A DNA stretch of 64,000 nt from Prochilodus magdalenae (Eukaryota; Chordata; Actinopteri; Characiformes; Prochilodontidae), in the NCBI GenBank assembly GCA_024036415.1, contig JAMWET010003064.1, forward strand, positions 229,501 through 293,500, in the 5' to 3' direction. This document shows, one piece after another, positions 36,045 through 50,675 of this stretch (its first letter is position 1; each line of letters opens with the position of its first letter). The position numbers and the translations under genes were made by a program. The notes below the pieces were generated by a model. That model had not been told where the DNA came from and did no database searches. It saw nothing but the letters and a program-made list of their open reading frames with translations.

Positions 36045-37365
36045 GTAAGTACCTTGTAGTGTAACCTTGTAGAATAGAATTAAAATCATAACCTAACCTA
36101 TATAACACAAACAATTGCTTTACTCACATACTTGGGTGAAATGAATGACATTCGTGAGTCAGACGGGAGCTTACTAATTGGCTAGCAGCTATCGGTTACC
36201 CGATAGGCAAGTCACAATGTCACATGACCTTGGTAAACCAATTAAATGCAAGACAGGTCTTTTGACATGGACGTGAGCCAATGGCACACATAATATTGTT
36301 CGCCAGTGAACATTTTAAACAGTTCACCCAGAAAAGAGGACTAATAGCCGTCTGTCCAGGTACTGCGCCGGACAGAGGACTGGGAATTGAAAACTGGACT
36401 GTCCACCCTACCTACTGGTAACTCCCACACAGTGAGACCCTCTCAGACATTAATGGGCGGAATGTGTTTATTTGCTCGTTGAGATATAGAACAGAAATTT
36501 CGCTCTCACTTGACTCAGTATGGTGGTGATTTGCGAATGCTATTATTGACAGTTTTTTCATGGATAAGTGATTTTGATCTGGTGGATTGACATGTCAGTC
36601 AAGTCCCTGAAAAATGCTTAACGTCAAGCCTTGCAAGTCCAGAGTGTGTGTCCCACTGCTGAGAGTGGCAGTGTTCCTATGTAGGCGGAAGCTCCAGAGA
36701 GAGAAAGAGAAGGAAAGTGTCAGATCCAGGAAGAGGGAGGGTCAGCAGGGCACTGTCTGCTGGACCTGAGCACGCTCATTTGCATGATGAATAATGAGCG
36801 TTTTGCCACGTGCTACGACTCCAGTCAGCGACAAATCTCGCTCACCCCCTCTCCTTCGCTTTCTCCCTCCATCCCCCTCTCGCTCTCTACACTGAGCACG
36901 CTCTCGCTCTCTTCACTCATCCACCTCTCCGTTTATCCAGACATCTATCTAAGTCTTAAAATAAACACAGCTCTCTCTCTCTCCCTCTCCACCCCTCTCT
37001 CTTTCTCTCTGTTTATCAAGCCCAGTCCAGTCACAGACCAGCAGAGGGGAACACGGGCCTCGGGGAGGAGAGAAAGCAGAAGAGAAACAAAATGGAGAGC
37101 AAAATAGAGAGATGGAATGTGAACTTGAATCGATATGACACACACACACACCCATACACAGATCAAAAAGAGAAGGATAGACATCAATGCACAGGGCATG
37201 TTCACATCTAAACAGTGAAGAGAAAGACGATGCAGGACTCAGAGGTGATTATAGAACCTTCGAAAACCAACATTGTGAAGCAGTTAGCCAATCAGGCTGT
37301 CTATATTTTGAAACACTGAAACACTTTATTAGTGAACTTTGGTATAAATGATGCACATAAGCTAA
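36045..37365. other. Unique intron sequence with a CT-rich patch
   Basis: 36845-37020 is CT-rich with many ctctctc runs, and a (CA)n run lies at 37139-37151. Short frames here reflect that composition. No exon recognised. Confidence 0.4.
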
Positions 37366-37880
37366 ACAAAATGAGTCACTTGTGACTAAAACATAACTAA
37401 CAGCGTGTAATACCTCCATAAGCATGAATAACAGCTGCTGTTTGATTTGGCATGGACTGGACGGGTTTCTGGATTTAGGCCACGTCATCTTCAGACAACT
37501 CTGCTTCAAGGAATTCGGCCGGATTTGGTGGATGCCTCCCCTGGCACAATTCTGAGACGGGTTTCCAGTAGACTGGGATTTTAGCCACTGCTGATAGACC
37601 TGTATGAACGTACGCTTCCATACACCTGTATATTCAGCTACTTCCTTCACACTATGGTCTTTGGCCACGCCCAAATGCAGTCACTCCTTTTAGCCAATCA
37701 TTAACATCAGCTTTGTGTCCCAAATTCCCTACATCAGACAAGACATTCACTGCACTGCACCACCTCTTCTCAATCTATGAATCCCATCACTCGCACCCCA
37801 GACCCCAGAAAAAGATGAATGTTCCATTCATCCTTGTACAGCACCATCTGCAGGCACCTGAAGACACTGCCAGCTTGAAG
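37366..37880 (-). mobile_element. Tc1-like family B, internally deleted copy
   Basis: The minus-strand frame at 37249-37674 contains KDHSVKEVAEYTGVWKRT, VYQQWLKSQSTGNPSQNC and GGIHQIRPN. This is the same helix-turn-helix and deletion-junction sequence as at 7156. The C-terminal tail is frameshifted. Boundaries are approximate. Confidence 0.7.
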
Positions 37881-38109
37881 TCACACAAGATGACCCATCT
37901 TTTTGACCAGTGGGTTAATCTGAACTGAGTAAATTTGATGCATCTTTTTCAAGGCAGTGATGTTTCAGATCGGAGAGTAGGGGTTGCACAGAGTACTCAA
38001 CAAGTCAAGTTGTCGACTGTACTCCTCACCAATGCTTAAAGCTTGATCCTGACTAGTTCCTGATTGTGATTACAACCCTAACACCATGGATAAGATGGAT
38101 GTTCATGCC

Positions 38110-39165
38110 TCTGGTTTCCTGAAAGCTACCAATGCAATCCAGGCCTCGTTGGAAAGGGTCTGTCATGCACTACAGACCTGTGGAGTTTGGCTTTGCCATT
38201 ACATTTCTTCTACAATCACACATGAGATTCTAAAAATATACATGAGATAACAAAATTCAATATCTTATCCTGATCTGGATGTTTATAATAAGAAGTCATA
38301 TTTCACTGGAAAGTATGGCATTACATTGTTTAATCTTGTTTGAAGCCAGCTACTCTTATTTATGGCAAGTTATTTTTGGCAAGGCTGCCTTGGGTGTGCC
38401 ACAGTCTGAAAATTTGCAATATCCTGGAGTCTATATTGGCGGTTCCATGAAGGCTAGGAAACAGAGCTTGTTGAAATGCGCATGTCATGCGCTACTGACC
38501 AGTGGGGCTTGAGTGTATTCTGCCATTTGACTGCCAATATTGAACACTTATACTGTAATAAAGACTACAATAAACAGTCATGTCTCACTGGAGATGGGGG
38601 CATAATGCCCTGTAAGCCTGTTTGAAGTCAGTGAGTCCTTTTCTTGCCAAGCTGTGGCACTGAAAATTTCTCTGGCTCTTCTGACCTCCTCAGTAAAGCT
38701 ATGTCTCGGCAAGGCTGCCTGGGTGGACCACAGTAGGAAACAAATTTGCGAGATTCTTGATTCCATATTGGCAGTTCCCTGAAGACCAGCAAATTGAGCT
38801 TGCTGGAAAGGGGACATCACGCTCTACTCACCTGTGAGGTTTGGGTTCATTCTACCAATTCTCTGCCAATATTGAACACTTATACTGTAATAAAGTGTAC
38901 AATAAACAGTTGTGTGTCGTTGGAGAGGAGGGCATATTACCCTGTAATCCTGTTTGAAGTCAGTTACTCTTATTTTCAATCATGGCCCTCAAATTTGTCT
39001 GGCTCTCATGGCCTAAGGCTCAGTGTTAGTAAGCCTAGAGAGCCGGGTACAAATTTACAAGATTCCCGGGGGTCCATTACGGCGGTTCCATGAAGGCTAG
39101 CAAATAGAGCTTATTGGAAAGGGTACGGCACGCTCTACAGATCTGTGGAGTGATGGCTTCATCAC
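38110..39165. repeat. Diverged tandem repeat, unit about 0.31-0.33 kb
   Basis: About 3.3 copies are visible. The phrase tgccaatattgaacactta plus tactgtaataaag occurs at 38532 and 38863. ggcggttccatgaaggctag-like and cctgtttgaagtcagt-like phrases recur at matching offsets, and a cacgctctac..acctgtggag-like phrase recurs four times at about 320-base spacing. Divergence is substantial, so the array is old. No coding potential is apparent. Confidence 0.82.
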
Positions 39166-40900
39166 AGATTTTTAAAGCTCCTTGTACCAAAGCATAGCCT
39201 TGTCCTGTGGTTTATTTGTGACATCATCATTAGTTGACATCGACTCGGTTTCCATCAACCCCCTTCAGCAGCACACAGCAAGCTTCCTGGACTGCATACA
39301 CATTCTACTTCTACATATACCAACTACTAACTGCTGGGTAGAAGGACACTTACAACCACCTCCTTTGGGAACCAGCCACACTTTGGGCCTAAACATTTGT
39401 CACTGCTCTTGATCCTATTCTGGAACATCCAGCCATCCTACTCCCACGCTTTGTCTCTCTCTCACTTTCTTCTATCTTCCTCCCATCTCTCTGACCTCAT
39501 TGGTTCCTTGGCATAAATCACTATGAAAACAGTGAGGCACTTCAGCTGGCTGGCTGAGATAAACTCATGGATAAACTTAGGAGTCCCAGTAAAGTGAATA
39601 GAGACCAAGAGAGACTGAGACAGGGAGACAGAGCCTTGTCCTTGGGTTTAATTAAAATCCATCAGGGAAATATCAATATGCATGACAAGTAATCATATTA
39701 GAACATAATGGTAGTCTTTGAAATGGGATAACAGTGATGTTATTTGTTGGCCTGGATTGTTTAATTGAGTGTTTGTTTTTGCGATGCCAGGAGCTGGAGG
39801 ACTGGGCGCAGTTTTGCCGAGTCAATACCTTTCACCTCAACTCAATACAGATCAGCTGTCAGACAAGCACAGATATTGGCATGAAACAGCAGAGCCAGTG
39901 AAAGCAGTCAGGTCCACTTAGAGAAAGCTGTCTCTGACAGGCAGCCGTCTAGCTGGGGCTAGCTTTGACAAGACTTCTTAGGTAAGAGACCGCGTGAGCG
40001 TTTGCCTACGTACGCTTGCGGGACTAAGGTGTTGATTTCATAGGATTCTTGCATTGTTTGAAACTGAAAGTGCTCCGTGTTTTACAGAGGTCAAGGTTAG
40101 GGTCATGAAAATCAAAATGCGCTACCACTTTAGAGTAAGACCACCCATGTAATGTGTTTGGCTGTGATTGAAAATGAGTTCACTAATGCTTATAAATTAG
40201 AGCATAAACACATGTGAATCATTAATAAGTGGCTTATAACACATAAATAGGAAGCGCAATGGTGACCTATTGTTGATCTAACACTGAACTCTACTTTCTT
40301 TTATCCTTCTGTTCTGTGTCTGTATGTTGCATACTGAGCAATTTGTATTATAGCCGTAGTTGAGAGGTTCTTGAGCATTATACCTCCTTCTTGGTACTCA
40401 GAATGGACAGAGAATAGAAATACTTGACTCTATTCCTCACAGGAACAGCTTCACATGGCCCACCCTATTTACACGGTTAATGTACTAGTGCTCAAACTGA
40501 GTGGATGTCTGTGTTGACCGAAGTGGGAGAGCAAAGAAAACAATGCGCATATAATTTTTATTATTATACATTTTCAGTATTTTCTTTTTCCTCTTCTCTC
40601 TTTTGTTTTGGATATAGGAAAGTTTTCTAAGGAGCTGTTCAATTGAGTTTTGAGTTCAGCTAAATTTGGTGGCATTACTGCAATGAACCTTTTAGGTACA
40701 TTTGCTTGTAAGAGTACAGGAGAATGAATGAACGAATGAATGAATGAAAAAAGTAAGGTTGAAAAAAAGCTGAAATGAGTTGCCAAGTCAGTCAGTGTGA
40801 AGTGAATTTCTTCTTATTATTATTATTATTATTATTACGGTTAATTATACTGTTATACGATTTATATTTTTCTTTTTCTTCTTCTTCTTATTTTTCTGCC
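39166..40900. other. Unique intron sequence
   Basis: Mostly balanced and non-repetitive, with short (ATGA)n-like repeats at 40725-40748 and (ATT)n at 40814-40838. No exon recognised on either strand. Confidence 0.4.
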
Positions 40901-41600
40901 GTTTCTTCGCAGATTAACTCGCCCCGCAGTTTTCGAGATATCGACTCCGTTCCAACTCCATATTGTCTGGTATGATCCGGTGATGTGGGCTTGTATACAG
41001 CTTTTGGATCAGATGCACAGATTTTGAGTAGGAAGGAATTTCTCCGGAATTTTTTCCCATAGAGAATGGGAGGAAAAACGCGTGCCCATTTAATCCACTT
41101 TTCGCATCCCTTTTTCCTCCAATAGAGAATGAATGGGAAGGAAAATTGTTTGCCTACGTACTCTACTCCCGCTCGACCTAAAGCCTCCAAATCGGATACA
41201 GCATTCGGTGATGGATTGACCCGCACTGGTTCATTTCTCCTTTTTTCCCCCACATCCCTCGTTCCTCCTATAGAGTCCCAGTCATTTTTAGAAACACCTA
41301 AAGCCGGCTGTTTCCTTCGCCCGAGAGCCACCAGACTTTACATACTCACTAAGGGCAGGTCCCCAAGCACTTACCCACAGTCATACTAACCCGCACTCAT
41401 CTATCTGTCGTTTATTCATCCCTCCTTCTTCCCATAGAGTCCCAGTCATTTTCGACCCGCACTCGTTTCCGATCACCCAAAAGCCACCAAACTTCGGGTA
41501 CTCACTAAAGGCAGGCTCCCACACGCTAATACACAGTCATACCAACCCGCACTCATCCCTTGTTCCTCACTGAGCAAGCTGCGCAACCATCCCGTGTTTC
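40901..41600. repeat. Unclassified repeat with an internal 164-bp duplication
   Basis: The phrase atagagtcccagtcattttt occurs twice, 164 bases apart (near 41271 and 41435). Both are followed by aaagcc..ccaccaaactt-like and actcactaagggcagg-like text and an acccgcactc motif. A related cccatagagaatg phrase occurs twice before them. The 147-codon minus-strand frame at 40888-41331 is a by-product and matches nothing I know. Confidence 0.65.
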
Positions 41601-42289
41601 CTTCAGGAAATGCACTTTTCTAGTTATTATTATCATCATCTTTTTAGTTTAACTTAAATGTTTGTTTGCACATTATTTATTGTTATTATAAATATTTTTA
41701 TTTATTGCCCACCTCTATACCTCTATTTATGAATGCTGATTACTCAAAAGGGACCTGTATGACACATCTTGTTAAACATGTGTGTGTGTGTGTGCATATG
41801 GATTTGGTTATTTGACACAGGAAGGATCGTAGCTAACACACATATAAGGATGACTGGCAAGGTGAATTGCTTCATGAGATCTCCTCATGCATACAAATAA
41901 CAGCCACCCCTCTCTCTCTCTCTCTCTCTCTCTGTAGTATTCAAGTGGATTTTATAATGAAGGGTCCAGAGGAAACATTCCTAGCTGTCCTGTAAAATCC
42001 TTGCACCGAGTCCCTTTCCCATCATCTGGGCCTGTCTGTTTCCTGCTAAGGAACCGGCTGTTCCGTCAGTGTCAGTGGCTCACTAAACGGCTCTATTCAT
42101 TTATGAAAGCCTCGTTTTTATCGATGGCCTTCTCCAGCCTAATCAGAAGTCTGGATGGCTCATTTCAAACAGAATGTTCTCAGCAACTACAGATAATGTT
42201 ACTTTTACTGAAAAGAATTTCGTGGGTGCATATTTTGCCTTGCCTTTAATGTTTTAAAGAAATCTGCTGGGATATTTTAACACACCTCT
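41601..42289. other. Unassigned intron sequence with (GT)n and (CT)n
   Basis: A short (GT)n lies at 41781-41793 and (CT)n at 41910-41932. Nothing else recognised. Confidence 0.4.
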
Positions 42290-42640
42290 AAAGTTCAAGG
42301 TGGCTGTATTTTCTGCTCTTCACCATCCAGGCAATCACAAACACATTCAGTGATGTTGAGATCTAGGCTTGATGGCGGTCAGTCCATTGTTCACCAGTAG
42401 CTTCTCATTCTTTTTTGTCCTGTGCTCAGTGACAAGCATCCTATACAGGTACACATCCTTTCAGACCCATATTGTTGAGGTGTCTTCTCACAGTGGAAGT
42501 ATGGACAGAAACACCTGTGGATGTTTTCAGATCTGAAGCAAGACTGGAACCTAATGTTCTCCTCACACTCAGGAAAGCTTTAAGCACTGTTAATCTGTTG
42601 GGGATAGGTTTGATGGTCTGCCAGGTCTTCTTTAAACATT
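42290..42640 (-). mobile_element. Tc1-like transposase remnant, another copy
   Basis: The minus strand gives broken Tc1-type segments in several frames. They include a region before the HTH-proximal linker (SFPECEENIRFQSCFRSEN), a YGSERMC piece aligned with the same site in family A, and SSLDLNITEC, corresponding to the SPDLNPIE-type motif near the catalytic end. The central part has been deleted. The ends are unclear. Confidence 0.6.
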
Positions 42641-42905
42641 AATCTTTAAACATTTTCGGAATTATTAACTTCCACACACAACTATAGGTGTATAATGAGC
42701 ACTATAGGACAAGGAAAGCAATGTTCTGTTGTTGTCGGGTTTACTTTTTTAATGAAGGTACTTGGGATTTTCGAACTGTGCATTTAATGGCCTCTGTAAG
42801 ATGTGATATCAATTTTAAGTAGCTATAACTATATAAATATTAATACAATACATGGTAATATACTATATAATTATATCAGAATGAATGTCTATATACGTAT
42901 ATAAC

Positions 42906-43380
42906 TTCAGGCTCCTGCAGATGGTGTTGAATGAGGATGATGGGGCTTTAAATACCAGCAGAGTACAAACCTCACAGGACATATAGATTGAGAAGAGGCG
43001 ATACAGTGCAGTGAATGTTTCATTCCATGTGTGGAAAATGGCTCCATAGCAGATGTTAATGAGTGACTGAGTATTTGGGCCTGTCAAAGACCATAGTGTT
43101 AAGGAAGAAGCTGAATCTGCAGGTGTATGGAAGCATATGGTCATACGGGTCTACTAGCAGTGGCAAAATCCCAGTCTACAGGAAATCCACTCCTCAGAAT
43201 TGTACCAGGGAAGGCATCCACCAAATCTGGCCCAACTGTGCAAATCTTTGATACAGGAGTGGCTGAACACTGATGTGGCCTACATCCAGAAACCTGTCCA
43301 GTCCATGTAAAATCCAGTCACAGGTGTTATAAGATATTACATGCTGTTAGGTAGGTTTCCATCACAGGTGACTATTTTTT
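42906..43380 (+). mobile_element. Tc1-like family B, plus-strand copy
   Basis: It starts with ttcaggctcctgcagatgg and ends near ccatcacaggtgact, mirroring the ends of the minus-strand copies. The coding remnant (ggtgtatggaagcatatggt, gtgcaaatc) is the same internally deleted version, frameshifted at several points. Confidence 0.7.
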
Positions 43381-45269
43381 TGTAATTTGCACAGCTTATT
43401 AATCAGGTTAGCAGCAAGAATCGGATAAGCATTAGAAAAGGACGAGGCTGAAGCATGGACAGAAAGACAAGCAGGAGTAAAACCCAGAGAGTAAATATAC
43501 CAGGCAGACAAAACCAAAGGGGAATCCAATAGAGTAAATCAGGGAAATCTACGGAGCTCAAAACCAGAGAATCAAAATAGAAAGGCAAACAAAATCAAAG
43601 GGAAAATCCAAAGAGAGAGAAAACGAATAAACAGAAGGACAGCCAAAAACCAGAGAAAGCTAGTTGAGAAAACAGGAGCTAAATGCTCAGTATGCACACT
43701 AGACCAGCAATATCTTGCGGGGACCATGTGTTTGTGAGGGGTTTAAATGCAGCAGGGGGAATGAGCAGCAGGTGGGAGTAATTTAGTATTCAGGGGAGGA
43801 ACAGCGTGTGCAATTGGTGAGTTCTGGACATGTGGCTATGACATCATCGGGAAGGGTACTCTGGGAGATGGAGTTTGGGAGCTCGGACACAGAGGGGAAA
43901 CCCAGAAGCATGACAGTTTGTGTAACAGGAGTAGGTTATATAGAGTTAATGTATGTTATGTGGTTATACGAAACAATTTAAATCCTCAAAAATGAGCAAT
44001 TTCCCTCATGTTTAATCAGAGTTTAATAAAAATATAAAGCAATTAAAGCAATTTGACTTTTTTTAAGGCAATATCCATATTCTATCAGCTGGATTTCTGT
44101 TTTGTTTTTGTTTTTTTGCTGAATTTTAACAGCCAGCTGATATATCACCAAGCCCTACAATAAGAGCAAAATCCGTGTGTTAAAACTTTCACCTAAGTCT
44201 ACCGAGTGTTTATCACGATTCATAACCAGAAGTTCAAGACAGCATAACTGACTTCTCTCTCATTCTTTGGCGGGTTAGGATGATCCCCGCTCTCTCCCAT
44301 CACTCAGCATGATGCTAAGCATCATGTCTCAGAGGAAGCATGCTCTAGCCTTCACTCAGCCAGCCTGGTAGCTTTGTGTGATGGAAGAGAGCAGGTGGAA
44401 TTGGTCGTGTCTACACTAGCAGGAAAGACAGGAAGTAGGTAAAAACGAACAAATAAAGGTTGTGAATTCCATGTTTAGACATAGACATCATTCATTTTCC
44501 GTGTCAAATGTGTCTTCTGAGGCTTCGGCTACTGCTTTCCAACATAAGAGTCGCAACCGTCTCCCTGACAGACGGAGCGGTGAATGATGGCAGCGGGAGA
44601 GAAACAGAAGAAGGCCTAATGGTTACAGTAGTCAATTAATCAAGCAATAGTCGATAAACTAATCGGTCACAGAAATAATCATTAGCTGCGGTGCTAGTGC
44701 ATACACGCTGGTCATCCCGCTGTTAGAAGCCCCTCAGAGGGTGTAAGCGTGTCTGGCTACAGAGCATGACTCAGAGCCACTGTCGGAGCGAGTGAGTGGC
44801 GTTGACAGCTATGAGAAAAACGATCGGGAGGAGTCCAGGCTAAAGTACACTCAAAGGATCGCCACGTCGACGGTTTTAGTGCCGCTGACAGGAATTGATT
44901 AAAGGAGCGTGGCGGAGGAGAAGAGAGAGAGAAAGGGCGACTGTAACTCCGGAATTAATGGTGCAAAGTGAGAATCAATCGTTCCTCCCCTCCGCACCTC
45001 ATCCTTTTTTTCCACCACCTAGATATCTGATCGAGGGCAATAAAGTTGTGCTATATAGCGGGAATTATAAAGCACATGACCAGGCAAGGTCAAACGGAGG
45101 AAGCCCGAGCTTCTTCGCCAAGGGATTACGTATCTGCATGTGGGCAGGCCATAGTTCAAAAGCAGAAGTCAGTGGACAGCACATAAAAACCACATGGTGG
45201 ATTATGTTCCTTCTTCAGCAGACCCCTGGTGGACCATTCTGCTGGCAGTGCCACCCCCTTACCATTACA
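43381..45269. other. Unassigned intron sequence
   Basis: 43440-43680 is A/G-rich with repeated accagaga and aaccaaaggg words, a hint of decayed tandem repetition. 44270-44410 has a phrase (catgatgctaagcatcatg) that forms a near-perfect inverted repeat. No exon recognised. Confidence 0.35.
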
Positions 45270-45486
45270 TTACATTTCCGGTATTTAGCTGACGCTCTTA
45301 TCCAGAGTGACTTACAAGGTTAATCATATTACAGGTGGGCCAATGTAGTGTTAAGAGTCTTGCCCAAGGACTCTTATTGGTGTAGCACAGCATAGTCAGT
45401 CAGCCCGGGATTCGAACCCCAGTCTCCCACATGTGGTGGTTGCTATTTGGTGGGTAGTGGTGTTATCCGCTGAGCTACACCAACCA
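45270..45486 (-). mobile_element. tRNA-derived SINE with L2-type tail
   Basis: A minus-strand copy with reversed tail (tacatttccggtatttagc) and reversed head (ccgctgagctacaccaacc). Its B box is gattcgaacc, and it is close in sequence to the copy at 33132. A T run follows about 80 bases further right, at 45570. Confidence 0.86.
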
Positions 45487-45568
45487 CCACACTTACCACT
45501 TCCATCATGGCATCCATGTTCTAGACCAGTGAGTTCATGGGGCTGGAACCGCACCACTTTTGCCAGCC

Positions 45569-45569
<1 letters not shown>

Positions 45570-45596
<27 letters not shown>
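45570..45596. repeat. T homopolymer run
   Basis: About 26 consecutive T residues, close behind the minus-strand SINE. Confidence 0.9.
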
Positions 45597-48367
<2,771 letters not shown>

Positions 48368-49150
48368 ATATTAACATTGTTATTTGGGTTGTGCATTCAC
48401 TCTTGGATTATTAGAATTAACTGGTAAGAGTTTACTCATTAGCTTCATCAGCAAAGAGACACAGCTAATGGTAAGTGCCAGTATAGCAGTATTGCATGAT
48501 CCTCTGGATCAGCTTCTCAGCTCAGCTTCGAATGCTGCAACTCATTCTCCTGCTGTTGGTGTCGTGTTCAGTGGCGATGGTGGTGATGGTTTTCTATAAA
48601 CTGGTTTTCAGCAGAATCACTCTCAGTTACTTTGTTTCAGCTCAGTATTAATTAACTATGCAGATATTCATCGGGACTAAGACAACAGACTGTGCTGGAC
48701 TGTGCAGCACCCCAGAGGTGGGTAGTGCGGAGGTGGCACCTCTAGTCTTCCACATTTATTTATACAAGCTGCTGAACTTCCCACCTGCTAAATCCAAATT
48801 CTCCAAAAAGCCCTCATCAGACTGTGTAAAGCCTCAGTAATCAGCTGCATCAGGGAGCTGCGAATCTGCTGTTGAGCCCCCGGCGGCTGCACGGTATTTA
48901 AACCATGACAAGCCAGGAGGCCAAATTAGTATGAAAGCAGTGAAGAACCTCCTTTAGTGCTAACGGGCAAAGCCCCTCTCCGCCTCTCCTCTTTTTCCAC
49001 TCCTCTCACTCTTTCCCCAGACACACCATCGTAAGGCAGAAGAGCCTCCATCAGAACCGCAACACCTAGCAACTCTCTCTCTCTCCGTGCCAATACACAC
49101 ACGCACACGTACATACACACCTGTCAGTCATCAAGCACAGGGCCAGTGAA
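48368..49150. other. Unique intron sequence, possible conserved block
   Basis: 48835-48960 is balanced, non-repetitive and includes cccccggcggctgcacggta and tatttaaaccatgacaagcc. It has the look of a conserved non-coding element, but that is only an impression. No exon recognised. Confidence 0.35.
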
Positions 49151-49312
49151 CAATCTAAACATGTGGATGGGGACAGAGAAACAGTAATAGAAAGAAGGAA
49201 AAGGAGCAAGACACACTGCGCAACAGAAGAGAGCACAAGAGAGAGAAGGATATTGAGAAGAAGGCAAAGGAAGGAATAAAGAGGGATGCATAGAGAAAGA
49301 GGACAACAGGGA

Positions 49313-49368
<56 letters not shown>

Positions 49369-50225
49369 AATGGCCAACAGACAGCAAACTATACGTGCAG
49401 CGATTAAAAGAACCTGAGAGTGAACGATAGATCAAAAGAAAAAAGAGAGAAAAAGAGAGGGTAAGGGCACAACAGAAGGAAGGAAAGTGAATGAGATACT
49501 GCATAGGAGAATAAAAGAGAGTGGGAGAGAAAGAAAAAGCAAAGAAAAAACAAAAAAGAAAGAGAGAGGAGGGATGAGAGAGAGCAAACGATTATGAGAG
49601 GAAGAGGGAGAGAAAAGAGAGAAAGTGAGGAAAAGGAAGAGAAAAGCATAGTGAAGGTGACAGAGGAAAAAAGAGAGAAAGTGGAAGAAAAAGAAAAGGA
49701 CATAGAGAGACAGAGGGAGGACGAGAGAGAAAAGAACAGTTAGAGAGGGAGGAAGAGGCAGAGAGTGAAAATCAGGGAGAGAGAGGGAGGAAGTATGAGA
49801 CACAAAGAGAGAGGGAAGATTTGTTGAGAGAAAAGCATAAAGAGAGAGGGAGGAAGAGAGAAAAAGAGAGAGGGAAGATTTGTAGAGAGAAAAGTATAGA
49901 GAGGGAGAAAGAGAGAGGGAGGACATGTAGAGAGAATAGTATAGAGAGAGAGGGAGGAAAGGTAGAGAGAAAAGCAGAGAGAGAGAGGGAGGAAATGTAG
50001 AGAGAAAAGTATAGAGAGAGAGGTAGGAAGAGAGAGAAAGAGAGAGGCTGAGGAGTGGCAGAGAGGGAAAGGATAGACAGAGCGCAGAGGGAATGGTAAA
50101 ACAGAGATGAAACTCCAGCCTTAGCTTAGATCTCCTGTGCAGATTGACAGGGGGAGACAGGGAGACAGAAAGAGGGAGAGAGAACGAGAGAAAGCAAAGG
50201 AGAAGAAACAAAGAGAGAGGGTGCT
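49151..50225. repeat. 1-kb polypurine tract
   Basis: The plus strand is overwhelmingly A and G. Within it lies a pure (GAAA)n run at 49311-49369, then gagagagggagga-type units with local repeats of gtagagagaaaag and agagagagggagga at roughly 30-35-base spacing (49800-50030). The Ser/Leu/Phe-rich minus-strand frames (for example 49432-50211) come from this composition. Confidence 0.93.
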
Positions 50226-50336
50226 GGGCGAGTGACTAGCATTCTGTTTGTGCGCAGAGCACTCAAAGAGCATGTCATAGATGATATCAAATCTCGTCGT
50301 GCTGACAGCATCTCTGCTGAAGACAGCGGCCCGTGT

Positions 50337-50353
50337 GTGTGTGTGTGTGTGTA
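50337..50353. repeat. Short (GT)n run
   Basis: About 8 GT dinucleotides next to the polypurine region. Confidence 0.9.
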
Positions 50354-50675
50354 GGATAGCCTCACATTACAGTCATTACTGGCATCTTTCCTCTGACAAG
50401 CCCTGATACAAACACAGCCCCGCATTATTCCTCAGAATTATGACCTCACATCGGAACGTTTAGTCTAAGCTGGTGTTAAGGCTGGAATCTGAAGCACAAC
50501 AAGCCTCAATCTGAATGCGACTGTAGGGCTCTGTAGGCTAATGCTTAAGCTCGTCAACATGTCATACAGCTATGGAAGGTACGCAGATGACAACACACAT
50601 GAGCACAGGGAAATATAAAGCAGCATATGCAATAATCATAACTCTAATAATTATAGTGAGGCACATCTATATCTA

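Noticed and set aside
40888..41331. 147-codon minus-strand frame as a gene
   Set aside because: It overlaps an unclassified repeat with a 164-base period, shows no known domain, and lacks splice or start context.
49432..50211. 259-codon Ser/Leu/Phe-rich minus-strand frame that looks like a membrane protein
   Set aside because: Its hydrophobicity comes from the complementary pyrimidine strand of the polypurine tract.
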